Shown: positions 54,613 to 64,000 of the stretch, piece after piece
How the letters are laid out: every line of letters starts with the position of its first letter
Position numbering within the stretch: position 1 is the stretch's first letter
NCBI GenBank assembly: GCA_029339195.1
Contig: JAPTJF010000003.1
Span: 372,001-436,000 of the forward strand
DNA length: 64,000 nucleotides
Source of the DNA: Micractinium sp. NFX-FRZ
Lineage: Eukaryota; Chlorophyta; Trebouxiophyceae; Chlorellales; Chlorellaceae
Reading direction: 5' to 3'
The notes under the pieces: model-generated
Database searches by the model: none
What the model was told of the DNA's origin: nothing
The model's input: only the letters and a program-made list of their open reading frames with translations
Program-made: the position numbers and the translations under genes

Positions 54613-56178
54613 TTAAAGGCAGGTGGCGACACTCCAGGCAGCCAGTGCCAGCATGGAAGCAAAGAGAATTGGGCCGTAGGGGCCCTCCGCACCGCACAGC
54701 TGGCAGCGCAATACGTTGAGCCACTGCATGCGCCGCCGCTGCCGATGCTGCTGCCGCTGCTCACCCTCTGGCCCCTCCGCTGCGCCGCTGCTGCCCATGT
54801 GGCTGTCGCCTCTGATGCCGGACGTATGCTGCTGGCTGGTGTCCCTCTCAGGCTGGTCCTGGTGCTGCGACACACTTGTGCTGCCGCTGCGGCGGAAGAA
54901 ACAGAGCAAGGTTGGCCCGATTGCGTGGGCGGGGAGTGCTGCGCCTGGTGCTGCTGCAGGGGCACCGGTGGTGCTGCCCGCTGTGTCATGAATCCAGAGG
55001 CCCCCGCTCCTGCCCTGGCTCAAGGCAGTACACCGCCCAGGTTGGAAGACAGAATCCAATGTACAGAATTGCCCAGCGTATGCAGCGGGCGCAACAGTCT
55101 GCGGGGCTGCAGGGCTGCACCGCAGCTGCACTGCTGCTGCTGACCGCTGCTTGCTGCTGCCCTGACGACAGCGGCCCCAAAAGCGCACTGCTGCCATCAA
55201 GTGCGCTGCAGCATCCGCTACGCCGGCCGCACGGCAGCACACGTGCTGCACGGCTGGCAGGTGCAGCAGGGGGGCGGCGCACAGCACCACGCTGTGGTTG
55301 CGCAGCATGGCGGCCGTGCACAGCGCGTGCACCACCACATGTTGGTTGAACGGTAGGCGTCGCACCAAGGCGTGGCTCAGCAGGGGCAGGGCACCAGAGG
55401 CTAACAGCACGAGGCACAGCAGCTTAGCCCCTTCCAGCCAAGACAGCGTGCCGCCCACAGCGTCGGCGTGCGCTGCCATCAAGGCAGCAGCATGCCGCGC
55501 CATGACAGGGCTGGCTGCTGCGCCCAGCCGCAGCGCTGCCGCCACATATGCCCGCCGGCGCAGGTAGGCTGCACACAGCTGGGAGGGAATGGTGCTTGGT
55601 GAGGCAGTGTGTGTGTGAGGTTAAATGGCTGCAGCTGTGCAGGCAGGCAGGCTGCGGTACGGCAGCACAGCGGTATATGTAGCCCAGCGCTATGCCTAGC
55701 GCCCACGTTGTACAACATGTGGGCACAGGTAGGCTGCGCACCGTCGGGAGGGCAGCGCGTGCAGCAGGACAACACGGTGCACGTGGGCGGGATCGCCTGG
55801 TGCATGCATGTAGGATGCATGCTGCTGAGCAGAGCAGCAGCACAGCAGCACACAGGACAGAAGAGCAGCCCAGCAACAGACCCCACCTTCGGGGTATAGC
55901 AGGGCCCAGGCCCCCGCCGCCACCGTCGCCAGCGTCAGTGCCGCGTGTACCGCCGCCTCCGCCCAGGACAGCTGGGCCCACACCCTCCAGGCGGCGGACA
56001 GCAGGACCTGCGCACCCAGCAGGCTGTCGAAGCGATCCAGGTGCAGCTGCAGGCGTGGGGTTGCTGGGAGTGAAGCTGGCAGCCTGCTGGGTGAGAGCTG
56101 CCTCGGACTGCCAGGCTGCTGGCTGGGGCGGCTGCGTGCGGGAGCTTGCTCCCGAGGCCTCTGTGTGAAGGTGTACAT
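54613..56178 (-). CDS. Unknown protein with hydrophobic segments
   Basis: Two exons, 56178-55887 and 55568-54613, encode 415 aa. I do not recognise the family. The N-terminus is basic and Pro/Ser-rich. Hydrophobic, probably membrane-spanning stretches occur in exon 1 (AEAAVHAALTLATVAAGAWALL), early in exon 2 (KLLCLVLLASGALPLLSHAL) and at the very C-terminus (ILFASMLALAAWSVATCL). A long, low-complexity Gln/Arg/Ser region lies between. The splice is supported by phase and by a duplicate of the exon 2 start in the intron (about 55720-55754, original 55556-55590). A further intron inside the long second exon cannot be excluded. Confidence 0.5.
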
Positions 56179-57211
56179 GGCAGGAGTGGAAGCGCAAAGG
56201 TCAGTGCGGTCGCCTCGCTGGTGAGTTCCAAGGTGGGTGACATGCCTGCCCTGGAAAGTGGTTCCTTGTGTGCCCAACGTGTTGCGTGATGATGGCTTGC
56301 TGCAGCAGGGCAGCACCTCTGATTAGAACAGCTATGCCGTGCATGATGCGTTTGTGTGGCAGCCGCCGCTTTGCCGTCCGCTGCGGCGCCGCTCCAGCTC
56401 CAGCATGGCAGGCAGCTCCTGTCACCCGATTCCATCACTCACCAACCTTTGCCCCGCCTCCCCACCTTGTTCTCCCACTCCCACGCCCTGTTGATGTGCC
56501 TCCCCACCCTTCCTCCTTGCCTTCACTGGGACACATACTGAGTCTGTCTGCTAGCAACAGTAATAAAACCAGCTGTAGCAAGCCATTCACTGTCCAGTAC
56601 AGTGCAAAACACGGCGGAAGCGATGCGACCCGCACATGCCCCCTCCCTTCCCCTTTGTTGGCTGTCAATCTGCTGCCCGCTCATCGACCCGTGTCTTGTT
56701 TACTGTAGCATTACAACCCGTTTGAAAAGCTAGCGCAAACGGGCACAACAACAAGGGTGCCTGCAGATGAAGCGGCAAATGGCTGGGGCCAACTGATTAA
56801 TGAAAGGGGGCAGCGCTGGATTATAGGGCGAAGCTAACAGGGGGTGTGTGGGCGCAAAGCAGTGGAGGCAACGTCAACAAGCGGGAAAGTACAACCGGGG
56901 CAGGAATATCAAACAGGCAGATAGGCTGGCGCAGACAGTACCGGGTTATTCAAACAGGGGTTTCGGGCATGTACAGGGAGGCAAGGTCAAAATTCAATGA
57001 CGGAACGATAGGGGGGCAGATAAGCGAGACAGACGGACAGCAACATAGGATTGGGTAGAATTGTATGAGGTCAGGCTCAGGACAGAAAGTTTTGACAACA
57101 GCAACACACAGCAGCTCCGCTGCTCAGAATGGGATGTGGCTGTTAGGGAGGGCAGCAGGCCTCGCCGGCCCGCCAATGCTGCCCCGACGTCGACCTGAGC
57201 GCAGCGCTCAG
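56179..57211. other. Intergenic region
   Basis: This lies upstream of the hydrophobic-protein gene and downstream of the PP2C stop. It is AT-richer than most of the window near 56540-57060. A TGTAA on the minus strand (plus 56711-56715) lies about 500 nt past the PP2C stop and may be its poly(A) signal. No gene seen. Confidence 0.4.
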
Positions 57212-59175
57212 TCAGCATGGCAGAAAGGCGACGGCGGCGGTGATGTCGTCGACCTCCTCGCCCCGGTAGGCGGCCACCCACCGCCCCCGGGCGGCCTGCA
57301 CCACCGCCAGGGCCGCCTCCTGGGCCGAGGCGCAGCCCTGGGCAATGACCACCGCCTCGGCATTCGACAGCTGGTCCCACACGCCGTCGCAAGCCACCAG
57401 CAGGACGTGGCGCGAGGGGTGGGAGGGGCCCGCTGCCGCCGCCTCTGCTGCTGCTGGTGCTGGCTGGGCAGGGAGCGTGGGCAGGGACAGGGTGACGGCG
57501 TCGGGCTCGGCAGTCAGGCCCAGCGGCACCGCCCCTGCAGGCACAGAGGGAGCAGGCATGGCATGTGGTGAGCTGGCTGTGCAAGCGGGGGTTGGGGTGG
57601 GGGCACATGGACTGTCACATTGCATGCAGCCAAGCAGCGGCGCAGCCAATCCATGACCGGCAGTACTGGCACAGCCACAGGCGCACACACACACCGTGTC
57701 CCTCCCCACTCCTGCCCCAACTCACAGGCGTCGCCAAAGCCGCGGCTGACGGAGAGCGTGTTGCGCACGCCGCGGCGGGCGGCGATGCGGCCGCCCGGCC
57801 CCGACGCCAGCACCCGCCCCAGGCCGCTGGCCTCGATGCGCCGCTGCTCAGGCGGGCTGCTGGGCTTGTGGTCTTGTGTGAGGGCGTGCACCAGGCAGCG
57901 CAGGCCCTGGGCTGTGCCCACGCTCAGCCCCAGCACGGCGCGGCAGTCGCCCGCCCACGCCACGCTCACGCTGCCGGGCTGCACCAGGCAGGCCGCCACC
58001 GCGGTGCCGCACTCCCCATAGGCGGGGTCCCGCTGCATGCCGCCCGACACCTCTTGGAAGGCAGCCACCAGAGCAGCCTGGCCGGCGCTGCTGCTGCTGC
58101 TGCAGCTCCTGTCTGAAGCCTGCGCCAGCTGCTCACGCACGGCAGCGGTCAGGCCGGCGGCGGCTGCCTGGCTCGCGCCCTCGCCGCGCCGCCCATGCCC
58201 GTCGCACACCCCCAGCAGCAGGGTGTCGGGGGCCAGTGCCGACAGCATAAAATCATCCTGGCTCACACCCTTCCAGCAGTCCTTGGTGCGCCCGCCGCGT
58301 GTCACCACTGCAGCATCTGCAACAGCACAATTGGGAAAAGAAAGGAGGCGGGGCAGGCTGGTGAGCGCATGTGCCCACAGAGGGAGAGCAGGAGGGGGAG
58401 GCAGGCGTGTGCGCTGGGAAGTGCACAGCGGCCGCACGGCCCCGCCCCTCTGCCGTACGCCCCTTCACACCTGCCACGCCGGGCAGTGCCAGGGAGGCGT
58501 CTCGGTCAAAGCCGGCGGGGCGCTGGTGCGCCACGGCCTGCCAAGACTCGAGCGTGTCCGCCACAAAGGCGTCGTCCCGGGCAGGGACGGCGCCGGCGCC
58601 GCCTTCACACGCCTGCAGCGCGGCCGCACCCTCCAGGGAGCGCCGCTGCTGCTCCACCAGACGCACCGTGTCCTCCTCAGCGCCAGCAGCGACAGGAAGT
58701 GAGGCCAGAGCAAGCTCTGCCAGCAGCGCGGTGCAATCGAGAGAGGTGCGGGAGAGGGAGGCGGCCAGCGCGTCGGCATAGCTGGGGGTCTGGGCTGCCG
58801 AGGAGGCAAAGGATGCCCCAGCTGCAGGGAGGCTCAGCTCCAGTGCGGTGGCCGCAGGCAGGCGGGCGGCACGGGAGCCACGCTGCCAGGCACCGGCGGA
58901 CCGGGGCTGGCGGGCGGTAGCCGGGTGGTGTGGCGCCATCGCCGCCGCCGCTGCACGGCGGGGCGCCCTGCAGGCGGCCAGCCGATTGGCGCAGGCCCTG
59001 CAGCACACACAGGCAGCAGCAGGGGGCGAGGTAAAAAACTGTAGGGGCCCGCCGGGCAAACAAAAAACGCCCCGCACCAAGAGATCCACGCCCCGCCTTG
59101 CCTGCGGGCGGCCAGCGGCGCCGTGCGGATGTTGGCAGAGTTGCGGGACAGACTGCAGGCGACAGCGCGCTCCAT
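57212..59175 (-). CDS. PP2C-type protein phosphatase
   Basis: Metal-dependent Ser/Thr phosphatase. Exons: 59175-59102, 58997-58471, 58316-57726, 57534-57212. They total 1515 nt (504 aa). The PP2C motifs come in order after a 200-residue non-catalytic N-terminus: SQDDFM, LLGVCDGHGRRGEGAS, GTAVAACLV, VAWAGDCRAVLGL, LTQDHKPSSPPEQRRIEASG, LSVSRGFGDA, LLVACDGVWDQLSNAEAV and DDITAAVAF. The aspartates that bind the two metals are all present. The N-terminus is Arg- and Ser-rich and could target an organelle, which is inference only. Intron 1 fits a GC donor (CGCAG|GCAAGG, 59101). A weak GT donor about 15 nt on would add a few residues. Confidence 0.88.
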
Positions 59176-60059
59176 GGCGGCTCTGTGCGTCTCTGGGCAA
59201 ACAAGCTGCTTGCACAAGTTCTGAAGGGCCGTGAAAAGGCGTTAAATTGAATGCCGGGGGTGCAGCAGGTTTGTAGTGTGGAGGGCAAAAATGGAATAAA
59301 GACACGGCCGCGCATTGGGGCTTAGGACCCGCCGCGCTGTGCATGCTGCGATTTGAAGAACACAAGCAGCAGCGCCGCCGCTGCAATTTTGTCATCACAA
59401 ACTTCTGCTGTTTGCGTGGCGGCTATTCAATTGGGCATGTGCTTACCCTTGAAGCAGCAGCGTTTAGTAGTATGCCAGCAGCAGCAGCAGCGGCAGCAGG
59501 AGAGCGGCGGGCATTCCCGGCATTCAAGTCATACACTAAGCACTCATTGGCGAAGCAGAAAAGTCTCTGCCTGCGTGGAAGATTATTTGGACATCCGATT
59601 GGCTTCACCCTGCCACGCAGCAGGTGCTACAGTGGTGCAAGGTGAAGCGCCTGTCATGCACTGCCCAGTGCGCGTGGCTAGCATGCTGCGCACCAGACTG
59701 GCACGAGGCATGACTTGGTGAGTGCCATGCCAAGACCATGCAGTGCCAGACGCGCGACATGAGGGCCAACATCTGGCATGAGGCATGACATTGATACGTG
59801 TGTGGCTTGAAAGAGCAGCGCTTCTCACTTTTGGGCCCCAACACAACACCCACCCTTCCAGATGCCTTCATATCCTGCACCTGCCGCCCCTGCTTCACTA
59901 CTCTTGGTGTGACCCCGGCCTTGGTTCCCACTTCTCAGCTCGCACATCAGTGCAATCCACCTGTCAGTTGTTTGCACACGAGTGAGTGCCACTTGCAACA
60001 CGTGCATGTGCCACAGCGCAGCTGGACAGCCACCGTAACCCTGCCACCCGCCCGCCTTC
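59176..60059. other. Intergenic region
   Basis: This lies upstream of the PP2C gene and downstream of RNASEH2A. Around 59680-59790 there are several short direct and inverted repeats built on GGCATGA and TGGCA. No gene or clear TGTAA seen. Confidence 0.4.
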
Positions 60060-60392
60060 TCAAAACGCCAGCTGCGCCCGCTGAAGCTTGCGTGCGCGGA
60101 AGAACGAGTGCCGCCCCGTGCCGCTGGACTGCGCTGCCGCCACCCCTGCGGGCGGGCCGCCCGCCGCCGCCCCTGCCGCACCCCCAGCTGCCTTGCTGCC
60201 GAACGACAGCCGCATCTGCCCCAACCCCCCGTCGTCTGCATCGCACTCAAAATTGACTGGCACGGCGTGGTTCTCCAACAGGGGGTTGCACGTGGACCAG
60301 CTGCAGTGTGAGGAGGGCGGGAGGGTCGGTGAGTCAACGTAAGGAGGGACCGCGACAGGGCAGGGCAGGGTGAACCTTTTGATAGGCACCGC

Positions 60393-60437
<45 letters not shown>

Positions 60438-63186
60438 CGGGAGCAAGGTGCAAGTGCAGGCTGGCCTGCTCAACAGTGTCTTCATCCCCACCTCTTCGCC
60501 CTCCCGCTTCCGCCCACAACATGAACCTCTCTGCCCCCTCCTGTACTCACCTGAACCGCACGAGCGAGGGGAAGCCAAACACGGGGTCTATGCTTGCCTC
60601 CAGCCAGCGCTTGGTCTCAGGGTCGGCGGGGTAGCCTGGGGAGATGGGGGGGCACGCGTGGGTGGGGGGAAGGGGCCGAGGCATTCCGTCACGTGGGAGG
60701 GAGGGAGGCAGGCAGGCAGGGGAGAGGGAGGGGCACATCCCAACCAGGGCGCAATCCGCAGGCAGCGGCAGGGGCACATACGCCTGTGGCACCCGGTGTG
60801 ACGTCCCCGGCAGCCAAGGGCGCTGCAGCCCCTTGCCTGCCAGCTCGCTACCTGCTCACACCGCTCATTAACACCCTTTCCGCCCCCCAACCACCGTCTG
60901 CCAAATCACGCCCGCCCACCTGCCCACCCACCCACCGCTGCCAAACTGCGTGGAGATGCTGCCAGCGCTGCTGCTGCTGTTGCCGTTGTCGCCGCCTGCT
61001 GCTGCCGCCGCTGGTTGCTCCTCGAACACAAAGTCTCGCAGCGCGCGGTCGCGGGTCACCTTGGCCACAATGGAGGCTGCACAGGGGAGGAAGGGAAGAG
61101 TGTGGGTGGCAGAGGAGATGGGGTGCGGGGATGGGGAGAGGACACATGGAGGAAGTAGAGAGCGGGATTGCGTGGGAGTGGGGAGGGGAAGGGAGAGGTG
61201 GATGAGGAGGGAGGCTGGGTGGCGGCTGGGACAAGAGGGGCGGGCGGGGCACAGGGGCGCGTGGGGAGAGCAGCGAGGTAAACCAGCTGTGCATGGCATG
61301 GTAAGCAGCGACAAGCTTTGTGCAACATTCGCGCCTGACGGACTGACCGACAGGCCCCAGGGCAGGCAGGAACAGTGCGCTGCCCACAGCCCACCCATGG
61401 CCCACCCGTCGCGGCGGCCGTCCCTCACCTGCGCTGACAATGGGATAGGTGGCGTCCGCCTTTGTCTCCACCACAAACCGCACCCCTGGGAAGCGCTCCG
61501 ACAGCCGGTCCTGCAGGGCACAGTGGGGAGCGGGGGTCCGGGGGCAGGGGCAGAGGTCAGGGGCAGGGGCGGCAATAAAGGGGGGTTGCCCAGGGCGTGC
61601 AGGCGGGGGCCGGGGTGAGGGCGGCAAGATATGAGGGGCTGCGATGACGTTGACGCACGCTGCACGCACTTAACAGTCAGCCAGGCGGGCGCAATCGACG
61701 GTGGCACTGCGGTGTCAAGCCTCTGCCCGTTTGTGCGCCCAACCCCATCGTCACGAATCAACCACTTCACCTTGTCCCGCAAACCAGCCCTCACCTTGCG
61801 CTTTGGCGTGCCTCCCAAGCGCAACATTGAACACCTCTGCCAGGGTCACCCACCACGCTTCCATGCACCATGCCTGCACACATGCGTTCACCTACAACAA
61901 GCAACTGCTGCACCCGAGCCCCCGCCCCCACCTTGTGCTTGGTGGTGTCCCCCAGAGCATCAATGTAAGCCTCTGCCAGGTTGACCCCCCGCCCCAGCAC
62001 TCCCTCAATCAGCTTGCAGGTCGACTCAAAAGCCAGCGCGTTGAGGGAGGTGCGCTCACGCCCCAGCATCTTGCCTGCGGGAGGGAGCGGGGGAGGGCAG
62101 TGAGGGAGAACGGGATGGGTGAATGAGCGAGGTGCGCTCACGCCCCAGCATCTTGCCTGCGGGAGGGAGCGGGGCAGAGGCAGAGGGAGCAGGGCTGGGT
62201 GGGTGAAGCAAGGTGTGTTTAGGGGCCAGCATCTTTCTTGCCTGCAAGCTGGGAGAGGTGGGGACACGAAGCACAGAGAGGCAGGGTGGGCGAGCGGGGA
62301 GCCGGTCTCGTCCCAGAGTGATCACGCCCCACCCGTACTACAAACTATGGTGTGGAAAACCGTCCTGCCAGGCTGGATCGCTCTACCTGAGATGGTGGCC
62401 GCTGACAGCACATCCGCCTCGTGTCCCAGCATGCCCTCTTCCCCCGCCGCAGCCTCCCGCTGTATCACGCTGAACAGGCGGTCCCGCTTGTCCTCGCTGA
62501 GGGTCTTGGAATCCGCAAAACCCCTGCAAGTGGGGCGTGGCACAAGAGGGTCACGTGGGCTTGGATTGGGCCCAGCAGACAGGCACGCTTCTCTGTGTTG
62601 AGAGTCTGCAGCACACGGGCCCGTGCAGAAAGGGATGACGCAAGAGCAGGGTTTTTGGGCGGTTGTGGTGCATGTGGTGGTCGCCACGCAAACCCCCCTC
62701 CTCTCTGCCGACATGCCCTTGCCTTCTTCCCAGCTCAGCTCTCCCATGGCAGCCCCGCCCTGCTCACATGCCCTTCAAGTCCTTCACACGGCTTATGGGC
62801 GCAAACGCCACGCCGTAGACCACTGCAGGTGGGGGAGCGTGAGACGGGGGGTGGGGGAAGAGGGCAGGAGGTGCAGAGACAGGCGGGAGGCTCCCAAGCA
62901 CTGGCATCCCACACAGCGGGGTCAGGCTGCTGAGAACTTACTCGGTCCCAGCACCGGCCCACGCCCCGCCTCATCTGCACACAATTGACGGGAAGCAGGT
63001 CATACGTGTGGTTCAGGAGCCCTGTTGACATCACAATGAAACCCCTCCGCCTCCTCTGCTCGCCCGCTGCCGTCGCCCCACTGCCACTGTCCCTTTAGAC
63101 AGCAGGAAGCCCTCTCCAATCAGCGCTTCACCTATGCCGAGCATGCACGGCTCCTTGTACCATGCTGGTGCCCCTTCGCCGGCCAT
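60060..63186 (-). CDS. RNASEH2A: Ribonuclease H2 subunit A
   Basis: Catalytic subunit that removes ribonucleotides and RNA primers from DNA duplexes. Exons: 63186-63132, 62974-62942, 62822-62768, 62523-62387, 62074-61932, 61510-61429, 61076-60936, 60635-60551, 60300-60060. They total 972 nt (323 aa). Type II RNase H motifs are intact: MLGIDEAGRGPVLGPMVYG (catalytic Asp and Glu), FADSKTLSEDKRDRLF, AYIDALGD, TKADATYPIVSAASIVAKVTRD, SGYPADPETKRWL and FGFPSLVRFSW. A Ser/Gly/Asn insert of about 25 residues precedes SGYP. The first Asp-Glu pair is split by intron 1, so it appears only after splicing. Intron 4 holds two copies of the exon 5 start. Confidence 0.95.
60393..60435. repeat. CTG trinucleotide microsatellite (about 14 units)
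   Basis: An uninterrupted run of about 14 CTG/GCT units in intron 8 of RNASEH2A. It reads CAG on the transcribed strand and sits about 90 nt before the exon 9 acceptor. Confidence 0.9.
62120..62245 (-). repeat. Two echoes of RNASEH2A exon 5 start
   Basis: The exon 5 start and acceptor (about 62047-62091) recur almost perfectly at 62130-62174, 83 bp upstream in the gene, and in decayed form near 62205-62245. The nearer copy keeps CCGCAG and the first ten or so codons unchanged. Confidence 0.9.
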
Positions 63187-63468
63187 GGCCGCGAGACGAG
63201 TGTTTGAAGGTGGTGGCCGGAGCTGCTGGCAGCTGACGGCTCTTGCGACGTATCAATGACAGGTGGATAGCGCTGTGGCGTCGGCAGGCCTGTGGGCCGA
63301 TCAGCAGGCAGTGGCGGTGGGGAGACGTGGCACTGCCACGCTGGCAAGTTTTCACTGAGCGCGCGAATGGAGGAGATGGCACGCCATCGCACTTAGAAGG
63401 GGAATTTTGACCTTTATAACACCGTCCAAAGCTCGGCTGCCGCCTCCCCCGCGCAGCGCTCGGGCGGA
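63187..63468. promoter_or_regulatory. Divergent promoter, RNASEH2A/Pol5-like gene
   Basis: 282 bp separate the two divergent ATGs, so the promoters must overlap or abut. No TATA box recognised. Confidence 0.45.
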
Positions 63469-64000
63469 ATGCCTGGCCAAGTGTCGGCGCTCACAGCGGG
63501 CGACACGGTGAGTGCAGGGTATTAGAACCCTCGCCATGCATTGTGCCGCGGGGCCTCCGAGCCGCATGCATGGCCCCCAGCCGCCGCCCAACCTGCTTGT
63601 TCTCTCCCCTGTGCCGCCCCTGCAGCTGCTGGGCCACTTCTGGGATCTAGCGTCGCTGGAGGAGGTGAGCATTAGCCGCCGGCGCTGCAGGGAATGGGGA
63701 GGCAGGTACCTGCCGCCACCACTGCCGCCGCCAGTCTGCCCGCCGCCTGCCAGCGTGCCCACTTGCGCCCTCTGAACCGCCTCCTGTTTACAGGACAAAC
63801 GCGAACGTGCTGCCCAGGCACTGGTGGAGGAGCTGTTGAAGAACCAGAAAGAGTTTGAGGACTCTGCTTCTGATGAGAGCGATGAAGAGGAGGGGGAGGG
63901 AGCCAAGGGCAGGGCCGTTGACCACGCCCTGCGCCGCTGCTCGCCACTGATGGTGCGCTTGCAGGCGCACAGCTGCTGCTGCTGGCTTGTGCCATTGTGG
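63469..64000 (+). CDS. DNA polymerase V/MYBBP1A-like protein (5' part)
   Basis: The gene runs off the window. Exons 63469-63507, 63626-63664 and 63794 onward give MPGQVSALTAGDT, then LLGHFWDLASLEE, then DKRERAAQALVEELLKNQKEF, an acidic stretch, and HALRRCSPLMVRL. The order (short start, one FWDLAS helix, an RxxAAxxLV helix, an acidic loop, then an RxxxRL helix) is the N-terminus of the Pol5/MYBBP1A nucleolar family, which acts in rRNA synthesis. The end of exon 3 is not decided. A donor may lie at 63953. Confidence 0.7.

Noticed and set aside
59680..59790. Clustered GGCATGA and TGGCA repeats as a transposon end
   Set aside because: The repeats are short and irregular, with no terminal inverted repeat, target-site duplication or transposase frame.

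Overview
This is nuclear DNA of a GC-rich, intron-dense green alga, most likely a Chlorella-clade trebouxiophyte. The reasons are: about two-thirds G+C; genes split into up to 24 small exons with short GT-AG introns; TGTAA-type poly(A) motifs (the usual green-algal signal) behind several genes; plant-like versions of VPS54, SCC4/MAU2, UBP14/USP5 and USO1/GC6; and an arginine deiminase of the kind known in some green algae. No rRNA, tRNA, transposon, virus or CRISPR array was recognised. I rebuilt the gene models by hand from splice sites and reading-frame phase. Every complete model closes in frame, but none was tested against transcripts.

Layout. 1-6128 (-): VPS54, GARP tethering subunit, C-terminus outside the window. 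6438-10414 (+): SCC4/MAU2 cohesin loader, divergent from VPS54. 10949-14999 (-): secreted or GPI-anchored polysaccharide deacetylase. 15525-16993 (-): MYND zinc-finger protein. 17988-20209 (-): ankyrin plus Tudor-like protein. 21370-24093 (+): F-box/LRR-like protein. 24642-29183 (+): ankyrin-RING protein. 29840-32422 (-): ATG14/VPS38-like subunit of the PI3-kinase complex. 33054-42004 (+): UBP14/USP5 deubiquitinase. 42978-48062 (-): arginine deiminase. 48417-53370 (-): USO1/p115 tether. 54613-56178 (-): unknown hydrophobic protein. 57212-59175 (-): PP2C phosphatase. 60060-63186 (-): RNase H2 subunit A. 63469-64000 (+): start of a Pol5/MYBBP1A-like protein.

The genes are housekeeping functions with no operon logic. 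They do share themes: vesicle tethering and autophagy (VPS54, USO1, ATG14-like) and ubiquitin (USP5, RING, F-box).

The most unusual signal is not a gene. In at least eight of the genes an intron, or the 3' flank, holds a partial tandem copy of the neighbouring exon edge, 25-60 bp long and usually 60-150 bp from the original. I call these exon-edge echoes. Some keep working splice sites and reading frame, including a 69-nt frame-compatible cassette in USP5. Others carry a stop, a frameshift or a damaged splice site. Further points are about five GC-AG introns in roughly 108, an 11-nt microexon, a USP5 zinc finger that lacks three of its four usual zinc ligands, and a 27-bp 3'-flank repeat in which two of the four units carry the poly(A) motif.
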